45,701 nucleotides of DNA from Candidatus Muiribacterium halophilum (GTDB taxonomy: Bacteria; Muiribacteriota; Muiribacteriia; Muiribacteriales; Muiribacteriaceae), in contig JALOAD010000028.1 in assembly GCA_023228995.1 (NCBI GenBank), forward strand, positions 1 to 45,701, in the 5' to 3' direction. Numbering within the stretch: position 1 is the first letter of the stretch; every line of letters starts with the position of its first letter. The position numbers and the translations under genes are program-made. Shown piece by piece: positions 16,465-23,199 of this stretch. Below the pieces are notes generated by a model. It had not been told where the DNA came from, ran no database searches, and saw only the letters and a list, made by a program, of their open reading frames with translations.

Positions 16465-16644
16465 TTATGTGACTTTTCCTATACAGGTACCATTTCAGAG
16501 TCACCAACTGTGCTAACTTACGATTTAGAACTTCTATTTGCTTATATAAAATATAAACTCAAAGTTGAATACGATCCTTTGTACTTCAGGCAATTTTTAA
16601 TTTAATACAATTAGTGTGACTCTTTTCTTATTACTGATTTATTA
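16465..16644. other. Non-coding interval with inverted repeats
   Basis: 180 bp with no convincing ORF. A 7-bp inverted pair (16498-16504 with 16616-16622, GAGTCAC/GTGACTC) spans it and a nested GTGACT/AGTCAC pair (16469-16504) lies inside. Several tRNA-like fragments are visible on the minus strand (AGCACAGTTGGT, TATTCAACT), so it may hold remains of further tRNA genes. Confidence 0.3.
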
Positions 16645-17256
16645 TTATGATTCATATCTTTTATTAGTTGCATTCCAATCAGTTATAGTGTTTTTTATAT
16701 AATCTAAGGATATAGTATATCTTTCCTTATTAGATTCAATATTTTCTATTGTTTTTTCAGGGGAATCCCAAAAATCTTCAGTAAACATTGCTAATCCTGT
16801 TGCTGTCCTAAATAAGAAAAATCCAGCATCTTGTCCAAATACACCACCATCTGGACTAAAATTAAAACATCCACTTGAGGTAGAACCTAAAAAAATTAAT
16901 AATTTTTCACCATTATCTTCTTTTACTTCATATCTATTATCTGTTATAAGTGCACCTAAAGCAAACATTCTACGTCTCCAACCAGAGTTGGTAGAGAATA
17001 TCTTAATACTTGATCCACGAAATTTAAGATCTTCCAAAATATTTTCAATTATTTTTTTTCTTTCCTCTGATTCAGTACACTTCAATAACATATTATCATA
17101 TTTAAGCATTTTTGACATTAATCTTTGACAATAATTATCAGATGTTGGTGGGTTTTTACCTAATGAATCATAATAATCTGTAAATATCATACTATCTGAA
17201 TTATCATTCTCTATTTTTTTAGAGACAAAACCATCATATTTATCAATGTTTATCAT
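16645..17256 (-). CDS. Hypothetical protein (203 aa)
   Basis: 203 residues from ATG 17256 (MINIDKYDGFVSKKI). Notable segments: FSTNSGWRRRMFALGALITDNRY, a glycine/aromatic-rich FNFSPDGGVFGQDAGFFLF, and a helical C-terminus. No family recognised. A phage-type promoter box lies at 17274-17285. The 23-nt gap to the upstream kinase gene also allows co-transcription. Confidence 0.6.
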   Translation of the reverse strand: MINIDKYDGFVSKKIENDNSDSMIFTDYYDSLGKNPPTSDNYCQRLMSKMLKYDNMLLKCTESEERKKIIENILEDLKFRGSSIKIFSTNSGWRRRMFALGALITDNRYEVKEDNGEKLLIFLGSTSSGCFNFSPDGGVFGQDAGFFLFRTATGLAMFTEDFWDSPEKTIENIESNKERYTISLDYIKNTITDWNATNKRYES

Positions 17257-17273
17257 ATTATTATTTTTATTTT

Positions 17274-17285
17274 TATATATTAAAT
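17274..17285 (-). promoter_or_regulatory. Putative phage-type promoter
   Basis: Minus-strand ATTTAATATATA about 18-29 nt before the ATG at 17256, one of the recurrent boxes. It overlaps the end of the upstream kinase gene. Confidence 0.35.
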
Positions 17286-17747
17286 GTTCAAAATATAATT
17301 AAAACCTTCTTCTTTAGTAGGTGGTTCAAAACTATCAGTCATACTTCTAAATACATTATATGATATGTCTTTATTTTCTGTTATGAATCTATTAGTATTT
17401 CTTTTTTCATACTCTTCATCACTTAATATTGGCATAACTACTGCAATTTTACAATAGTCTTTAGGTATAATTGATATTAGTTTAGAACGAGATTTAACAT
17501 TCATATTAGTTTTATCTATCACTATATTTTCATTATTAGATAATAATGTATTTAATCTTTCATTATATATTTTATCAACTAATTTTTGATCAACATTTAA
17601 CCAAGCATCATTATAATTATCACTATTACTTAATTCCATAATAATATCATCTCTTGATATTACTTTATAATGTGGATAGTTATTTTTCACATATGTACTT
17701 TTACCACTTAGTGGTGTGCCAACCATAACAATAATTTCTTTTTGCAT
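17280..17747 (-). CDS. P-loop kinase, polynucleotide-kinase-like (kinase domain only)
   Basis: 155 residues. The Walker A loop is VGTPLSGKSTYVK near the N-terminus, followed by KVISRDDIIMEL and VIDKTNMNVKSR, the substrate-side motifs of the T4 polynucleotide 5'-kinase family (AAA_33). An arginine-containing lid segment (EEYEKRNTNRF) is present. The phosphatase domain of T4 Pnk is absent, so it would phosphorylate 5'-OH ends of RNA or DNA but not remove 3'-phosphates. A host-type promoter directly upstream suggests early expression, as expected for repair of host anticodon-nuclease damage. Confidence 0.75.
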   Translation of the reverse strand: MQKEIIVMVGTPLSGKSTYVKNNYPHYKVISRDDIIMELSNSDNYNDAWLNVDQKLVDKIYNERLNTLLSNNENIVIDKTNMNVKSRSKLISIIPKDYCKIAVVMPILSDEEYEKRNTNRFITENKDISYNVFRSMTDSFEPPTKEEGFNYILNI

Positions 17748-17767
17748 TAGTTATCTATTTTATTTTG

Positions 17768-17799
17768 CAAAGATACAATAAAATTTTGATATATGCAAA
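17768..17799 (-). promoter_or_regulatory. Host-type Bacteroidota promoter for the kinase
   Basis: Minus-strand TTTG (17799-17796), 20 nt, then TATCTTTG (17775-17768) and C: a near-ideal match to the Bacteroidota consensus. It lies 21 nt before the ATG at 17747. Confidence 0.8.
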
Positions 17800-17827
17800 T
17801 TATTAGTATAAATATATGTATTATTCA

Positions 17828-18166
17828 CTACATATCAATACCATCTAAAAATAAATCATCTGGTATATCTGGCTCATAAGGTATATAAGGTTCTTCCTCT
17901 ATTATAGAAGTAGGATCTATAATAATTTCTTCTATCCATTCTGGACCACTTAAAAATTCTAAAATTTCAGAGTATGTATATGGACCTTCTTTTGTGGTTA
18001 AATTTTGCACTGATTCGGGAATCCCTTGAGATTCCCATTTAACAAAAGTTTTAGTACCATCTAAACTTTTTCTTAATGTTTCTTCTGAAGTTTCTAAAAC
18101 TTCTGAAAAATTGATTGTTTCTAATTCAGAAATATTGAAAATCATAAATTGACGTTGTTCATACAT
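17828..18166 (-). CDS. Hypothetical protein coupled to the DGR reverse transcriptase
   Basis: 112 residues from ATG 18166; an internal ATG at 18145 forms an ATGA overlap with the reverse-transcriptase stop. The sequence MYEQRQFMIFNISELETINF and RKSLDGTKTFVKWES, then TTKEGPYTYSEILEFLSG, is reminiscent of small proteins that accompany phage fibre genes. The tail is acidic and proline-rich. The overlap means it is translated with the reverse transcriptase. Whether it takes part in retrohoming or in virion assembly cannot be told. Confidence 0.65.
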   Translation of the reverse strand: MYEQRQFMIFNISELETINFSEVLETSEETLRKSLDGTKTFVKWESQGIPESVQNLTTKEGPYTYSEILEFLSGPEWIEEIIIDPTSIIEEEPYIPYEPDIPDDLFLDGIDM

Positions 18167-19161
18167 AATATTAATTTTTTATCATATATATTATATAATT
18201 TTTTCACTAATTTTTTACAGTTGGCATATTTACACCAACCTAACCAAGAAGCAATTTTATTCTTAAATTGTTTTATTGATATATTTTTCTTATATAATTT
18301 AGCTACTTTTCTAGCAAAATTTTTCTTTATACTTTTTCTTATAAAAATATGAGTTGTTCTGAAAACATATCCAACAAAATCAACTCCTCTTATATCTGTA
18401 GGAAATATTTGATAATTTGATTTTAATTCTAAATTTAAATTTTCTTTTAGGTAATTTTGTATATTAATTAAAATTTCTCTTAAATCTTTTTTATTATTAC
18501 TGAAAATTACCATATCATCAGCATATCTGAAATAGTACTTCACTTTCATTTCTTCTTTAAGATAATGATCAAAATATGTAAGATATACATTAGCAAAATA
18601 TTGACTAAGGTAATTACCAATTGGAATTCCTTTAGCTGAATCTATTATTTCATCAAGTATATCTAAAGTATCTTTACATTTAATTTTTTTCCTTATTATA
18701 TTTTTTAATATATTATTATCAACAGAAGGATAGTATTTTTTTATATCCATTTTTAAGCAATATTTAGTATTTTTATCATCTCTTAAAGATTTCTTTACTT
18801 TTTGCATACAACCATGTATTCCTCTCTTTTTGATACAAGAAAATGTATCAAATGTGAATATTGTTTTCCAAATAGGCTCTAAGATATTCATAATTGCATG
18901 ATGCACTATTCTATCTGGAAAATATGGTAATTGGTATATTTCACGTTCTTTCGGTTCATATATCTTAAAAATATTATAATTAGAAGTTTTATATGTTTTA
19001 TTTTTTAATTGTTTATATAATGATATAATATTAGCTTCTCTGTTTTCATCATGTTTTCTAACACCATATGATTTTAATTTACCTTTTCTGGCATTTTCAT
19101 CAGCTAATTTAAGATTTTCTATATTTATTATCTTATCATATAAATTTCCTATTCTTTTCAT
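18142..19161 (-). CDS. DGR reverse transcriptase
   Basis: 339 residues, the compact size of DGR reverse transcriptases with no maturase or endonuclease domain. Motif A is CLKMDIKKYYPSV (Asp at 139), the domain-4 motif is GIPIGNYLSQYFANVYL (178-194) with the SQ pair typical of DGR enzymes, motif C is YFRYADDMVIF (YADD 213-216), and GVDFVGY (259-265) is the primer-grip-like motif. It copies the template-repeat RNA with errors at adenines and the cDNA replaces the variable repeat. The template repeat at 19276-19397 lies just upstream on the same strand, and the variable gene beyond it, confirming the assignment. Confidence 0.95.
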   Translation of the reverse strand: MKRIGNLYDKIINIENLKLADENARKGKLKSYGVRKHDENREANIISLYKQLKNKTYKTSNYNIFKIYEPKEREIYQLPYFPDRIVHHAIMNILEPIWKTIFTFDTFSCIKKRGIHGCMQKVKKSLRDDKNTKYCLKMDIKKYYPSVDNNILKNIIRKKIKCKDTLDILDEIIDSAKGIPIGNYLSQYFANVYLTYFDHYLKEEMKVKYYFRYADDMVIFSNNKKDLREILINIQNYLKENLNLELKSNYQIFPTDIRGVDFVGYVFRTTHIFIRKSIKKNFARKVAKLYKKNISIKQFKNKIASWLGWCKYANCKKLVKKLYNIYDKKLILCMNNVNL

Positions 19162-19275
19162 ATATTTTTAATGTGCTATAACTTAATTTATCTTCTTCAC
19201 TTACGTTACCAAAGCATTTTTAGTTTGTTGTTTTTTACCAAGTGGTATGGTTTATATGTTAATTTTTATTTATTT

Positions 19276-19397
19276 GTTATAGTATAGGTGAGCACCGATA
19301 TTCACATTCGCATTCGTAGGCGAATTATTCGCATTCGAGTAACCTAAGCTGGCATTCGAGCCGTTATTCGCATTACCACCTGAAAGGAACCCACGCT
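19276..19397 (-). repeat. DGR template repeat (TR)
   Basis: 122 bp aligned without gaps to 19873-19994 in the variable gene (offset 597). I count 14 differences, and every one falls on a coding-strand A of this copy: nine A to G, four A to T, one A to C in the variable copy. The TR is rich in AAT/AAC codons when read in the frame of the variable protein. Homology may extend a few bases further at the low-coordinate side. Confidence 0.95.
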
Positions 19398-19420
19398 AAC
19401 ATATACAACCTTTTATAATT

Positions 19421-19756
19421 TTATTCCAAAATATATTTTTTACCTATATTTTTAACAGTAACTTTACGAGGAAAGGCATCTAATTCTCTAATTTTATCAA
19501 GTATATATTTTATTGATTCTGAATTAGTGAAAAACTTTCTACCGTTTATTTCACTATCATCCAAATTAAATTTTATATAAACTAAATATCTCATACCATA
19601 TCTAGTTTTCACATCATCCAAATATTCAATTAAATAAATATCTCTATTTACCAATTCTTGGATTGATATTTCTTTACAATTAAATTCTCTACTTTTTTTG
19701 TTTCTTTCGATGTTTAGGAATTTTAAGCTTCCATCATCAACTTTTTCTTTTTCCAT
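19421..19756 (-). CDS. Candidate DGR accessory protein, not Avd-like
   Basis: 111 residues from ATG 19756 (MEKEKVDDGSLKFLNIERNK); a TTG at 19786 would add ten residues but lies in the stem-loop. It occupies the slot between variable gene and TR where Avd is found in classical DGRs. However, it is predicted to be mostly beta: ISIQELVNRDIYLIEYLDDVKTRYG, MRYLVYIKFNLDD, GRKFFTNSESIKYILDKI, FPRKVTVKNIGKKYI. This order (strands, GKFFTNS-like loop, helix, strand) suggests an OB-fold, ssDNA/RNA-binding type rather than the four-helix Avd barrel. Function inferred from position and predicted fold only. Confidence 0.6.
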   Translation of the reverse strand: MEKEKVDDGSLKFLNIERNKKSREFNCKEISIQELVNRDIYLIEYLDDVKTRYGMRYLVYIKFNLDDSEINGRKFFTNSESIKYILDKIRELDAFPRKVTVKNIGKKYILE

Positions 19757-19776
19757 ATTTTCTTTTAATTTTTTTA

Positions 19777-19796
19777 ACACCTGCAATAGCAGGTGT
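19777..19796 (-). other. DGR-type stem-loop downstream of the variable repeat
   Basis: A perfect 8-bp stem (ACACCTGC with GCAGGTGT) and a 4-nt loop between the variable gene stop (19843) and the accessory gene. The minus strand is followed by A, not T, so it does not look like a terminator. Size matches the stem-loop needed for target recognition in the Bordetella phage DGR. Here it is about 77 nt from the variable repeat, farther than in that system. Confidence 0.6.
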
Positions 19797-19842
19797 GTTA
19801 GATTTAGATTATATGGGATTATTTTAATTAGTTGTTAAATTT

Positions 19843-22800
19843 TTAATTTGATTCTATAATTATATTTTCCTCGTTATAGCACAGGCGAGCACCGATATTC
19901 ACACTCGCATTCGTAGGCGAATTAAGCGCATTCGAGCAACCCAAGCCGGCAATCGAGCCGTTATACGCATCACCACCCGAAAGGAACCCACGCAGGGTTC
20001 CCGCTCCGTCGTTTTTAACGTAAGCGTAGTCGTATGACCAAGATCCAGAAGAACCTCCAATTGTGCTTGCAATATTAGTATATTTATTCAATGTTTTAAT
20101 ATAACCATTTTCAGATGGCATATCACATAAATATCTAGTATTTGCTGTTTTAGTATCAGTAAAATTATCAGGATTATCAAAAATATAATACTTAGCTACT
20201 GTATAATTTTCACTTAGTTCAATAACAAAACCATCTCTATGTTTCCATATATGACCAAAAGGGAGTTCTATACCTCGATATCTGTTCACTTGTGTAGTTA
20301 AAGTGCCATATTCAGATGGCATTACAAAATCTTTAACACCAGTTCTATTACCCAATTCTGCTGTATAACCACAGGGTATAAATGGATTATATCCATTATA
20401 ACTACTCCATAATGTACTATTTATATTAGTTACACCAGCTCCTAAACCACCTTGTTTATAACCTTCTGCAGTTAAGGTTGAATTAAATGTAGCTTGTGAA
20501 TTATAAGTAGCATATTCTACTCTAAATAATAATGCTACAACATAATCAGTTAAAGTAGTGCTGATATTCCAATTAGAACTTCTATCTAATCGAGCACCAG
20601 TTCTGTAAACTGTTCTTGATTGTGTTGTACAAGGTAGTCCCAATAGACTTCTATAAGTACCATCCCAAGCTGAGGTATTATTCCCACCTCTATAAGTAGT
20701 TGATGTATTAATAATTGACATCAATTTACCAGTATTCCTATTTTTAGTAGCTTCATATCTACCATGATACGTTTTGGGAATATACTTAAATCCAGGTAAA
20801 GGTTGATCACTTATATATGTGTAAGCAAAACCATCCATATCTTTTTCTAAAACATAGAATGATGGAATTTCAGTCATTACATTTCCATCAGTACCATCTA
20901 ATACAGAAGGTGTAATTCCATCTTCTTTTAATAGATCACTATCATTTGATAAATAGTAATTTACAGTTCCATCATCATTTAACAAACAACCTCGCATCTT
21001 AGATTGAATAGGTAGACTCCTATGTAATTCAGAATTACCTACCCTAATTAATGTTTGACCATCTCCAGATAAATCTTGTTTAACTCCATATGCAAATAAA
21101 TTAATATCTGGTGTATTATATTTTGATTTCGTTGCATCATAAATTGTTTGTATTTCAGATTCTAATAATGCTCGATTGTATACTAAAGTTTGTCCTATAT
21201 TTCCATTGAAATAATAACCATTTGACCTACCACCCATATATCGAAATGACCCTTTACCACTCAATCCTGTTAAAGTACTTTTCAATATACCATCAATATA
21301 AATGTCACAAGATGAAGTAGAATTTCTAACCATCACAAAATTAACAAATCCATTTGGAGCAATCCACTTAAATGATGGTGCACCACTAATATAAACTAAA
21401 AGTGTATTATCCACTGAACTATATCTTATACTACCATTACTTGTAGATGTTCCACCAATAAAATATTGTACATCACTAACCTTTGAAAAATCAATCCACA
21501 TAGAAATACTATAATTATCAAGTTCGGCTATAGCATTTGAACCAAGATCAATAAAATCATTCACTCCATCAAAACTCCAACTACCACCACCTTCTCTCAC
21601 ATAAGCTACACCATTGTTTATAGAACCATCATTACCATTACCACTTATATCTCTAACACTGGTTATTGCACTACCAGAAAAATGTGAATTTTGTGGAGAT
21701 AAAGAAAGGACAAGACCATCTTTTGGTATGAATTTTTGTAACCCAGCATAGTAATTTTGTAGGATTTCTTGTTGAGTGAGTGCTCGGTTGTAGATTAATA
21801 TTTGTCCTATATTTCCATCCCATGGATAATTTGTATCACTAATACTAATATTTTTAGACAATATCACATTATTAGAAGATAATTGTCTATTTAAAATATT
21901 ATTTACATACATATATACAATATTATTGTTTACTAAAATTGTTATATATGTCCAATCTGTCGTTGCAGAAACTATACCACTACCCCATGCAACACCACCT
22001 ATACCCATATTCCATTTACCATTGTATATAGCAAAATAAAATCTACCAGTTGTATATGGGCTTGTTGATCCATTTAAAAAAATTTTATTAGAACTTATAC
22101 TATTACTTTTTACCCACATTGTTATAGTTAAAGAATTTACATCTGGTTTTATTGGAGTTTGTACATAATCATTCACACCATCAAAACTCAAACTTCCACC
22201 ACCATCACTACTATAACCAACACCATTTACAAGTGTTCCATTATTACCAAAACCACTTACATCATTTATAACAGTTCCCCCTCTTGGATATGAAGGTATA
22301 AGACCAGCATCATAATTCAATACTAACCCATCTGTCACAATTGGTGGTATTTCTGAACTTAATACAAACTTATCTATGGTGTATTCAGGATCTTCCATTG
22401 CTGGTCTCCAAGGTGTGGCAGTTGAACCTTTTTCTAATTTAACCCAATCTATAGTAGAGTTAGATGTTCCACTACTATACATATGATATAGATTGAGATA
22501 TGTATTAGTAGAAGTACTTATATTCCAATTAAATGTTTTTGTATAAATACCATTATTATAATTTACTGGAGAAAGAGTTGCAACTCCAACCATTCCACCA
22601 CTATTATAAACCCCAAAATATGATCTATCTGCTCCTAATTGACCTTTTATCTGTATAGTCACCTGCTCACCTTGTTGAGGCTTATAACTACCAAAATAAT
22701 ACCAACTAATATTATAATTTGAAGAATTAAAATCTCTATTTGAATCTATTAAATAATTCCTATTCCCTGGTTCATAACTATTAAACCAAGTAAGACATTG

Positions 22801-23052
22801 ATTTATATTAGCAAAACTTTGACCTGACAATTTATTCCCAAGTGCTATTAATTCCGCATCAGAATTAGCGTTGTAAACAGCTGGCCCATTCTCAGGTTTA
22901 TCAATATAAACTGTATAACCACCATTCACTGGTTCAATTGAAGTCCAATAAGAACTTGGATTAGATACTGAATTTTGTCTAACTGCAATATTAGCATTTC
23001 CTATTCTTAATGCACCTTCTTCTATTGAAGAAAATTTAATACCATTAGCCAT
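19843..23052 (-). CDS. DGR variable protein: LamG-containing fibre/adhesin
   Basis: 1069 residues. After an N-terminal ~230-residue carbohydrate-module-like region, two LamG/concanavalin-like domains follow, at roughly 240-440 and 445-645. Each has GLVL-type entry, SFDGVNDY/F and YNRAL motifs. The C-terminal ~400 residues (from FAYGVKQDLSGDG) contain a conserved scaffold ending in GGSSGSWSYDYAYVKNDGAG, then the variable repeat and NIGARLCYNEENIII. The final domain is presumably a C-type-lectin-like fold displaying the diversified residues. It is a likely receptor-binding protein at a tail-fibre tip. It is transcribed as the first gene of the DGR cassette; a phage-type promoter box lies at 23073-23082. 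Confidence 0.9.
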   Translation of the reverse strand: MANGIKFSSIEEGALRIGNANIAVRQNSVSNPSSYWTSIEPVNGGYTVYIDKPENGPAVYNANSDAELIALGNKLSGQSFANINQCLTWFNSYEPGNRNYLIDSNRDFNSSNYNISWYYFGSYKPQQGEQVTIQIKGQLGADRSYFGVYNSGGMVGVATLSPVNYNNGIYTKTFNWNISTSTNTYLNLYHMYSSGTSNSTIDWVKLEKGSTATPWRPAMEDPEYTIDKFVLSSEIPPIVTDGLVLNYDAGLIPSYPRGGTVINDVSGFGNNGTLVNGVGYSSDGGGSLSFDGVNDYVQTPIKPDVNSLTITMWVKSNSISSNKIFLNGSTSPYTTGRFYFAIYNGKWNMGIGGVAWGSGIVSATTDWTYITILVNNNIVYMYVNNILNRQLSSNNVILSKNISISDTNYPWDGNIGQILIYNRALTQQEILQNYYAGLQKFIPKDGLVLSLSPQNSHFSGSAITSVRDISGNGNDGSINNGVAYVREGGGSWSFDGVNDFIDLGSNAIAELDNYSISMWIDFSKVSDVQYFIGGTSTSNGSIRYSSVDNTLLVYISGAPSFKWIAPNGFVNFVMVRNSTSSCDIYIDGILKSTLTGLSGKGSFRYMGGRSNGYYFNGNIGQTLVYNRALLESEIQTIYDATKSKYNTPDINLFAYGVKQDLSGDGQTLIRVGNSELHRSLPIQSKMRGCLLNDDGTVNYYLSNDSDLLKEDGITPSVLDGTDGNVMTEIPSFYVLEKDMDGFAYTYISDQPLPGFKYIPKTYHGRYEATKNRNTGKLMSIINTSTTYRGGNNTSAWDGTYRSLLGLPCTTQSRTVYRTGARLDRSSNWNISTTLTDYVVALLFRVEYATYNSQATFNSTLTAEGYKQGGLGAGVTNINSTLWSSYNGYNPFIPCGYTAELGNRTGVKDFVMPSEYGTLTTQVNRYRGIELPFGHIWKHRDGFVIELSENYTVAKYYIFDNPDNFTDTKTANTRYLCDMPSENGYIKTLNKYTNIASTIGGSSGSWSYDYAYVKNDGAGTLRGFLSGGDAYNGSIAGLGCSNALNSPTNASVNIGARLCYNEENIIIESN
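19873..19994 (-). repeat. DGR variable repeat (VR)
   Basis: Encodes the segment from RGFLSGGDAYNG to NIGARLCYN at the C-terminus of the fibre. Relative to the TR translation, the changed residues are N to D, Y, I, L and S, S to G, Y to C (twice) and H to R, plus three synonymous changes. All are explained by substitution at template adenines. Confidence 0.95.
19983..20001 (-). repeat. Perfect 7-bp inverted repeat at the 5' border of VR
   Basis: GGAACCC, 5 nt, GGGTTCC, straddling the point where TR/VR homology ends. The outer half is absent from the TR copy. Confidence 0.6.
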
Positions 23053-23072
23053 TATTATATTAATATTTCTTT

Positions 23073-23082
23073 TATATATTAA
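23073..23082 (-). promoter_or_regulatory. Putative phage-type promoter of the DGR fibre gene
   Basis: Minus-strand TTAATATATA, 21-30 nt before ATG 23052, within a 147-bp intergenic spacer in which no other signal or ORF was seen. Confidence 0.45.
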
Positions 23083-23199
23083 TATTTATATCTTAAATTA
23101 TAACTTTAACAATATTATTTTTTATTTCTATAAATACTTAACTATTAATTCTTTTTCTAATTTTATCAAACATTATATTCTATTTTAATTACAAATATT

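Noticed and set aside
19777-19796. Stem-loop as intrinsic terminator of the fibre gene
   Set aside because: On the minus strand it is followed by TTAAAAAAA rather than a U-tract, and the accessory gene begins immediately after it.
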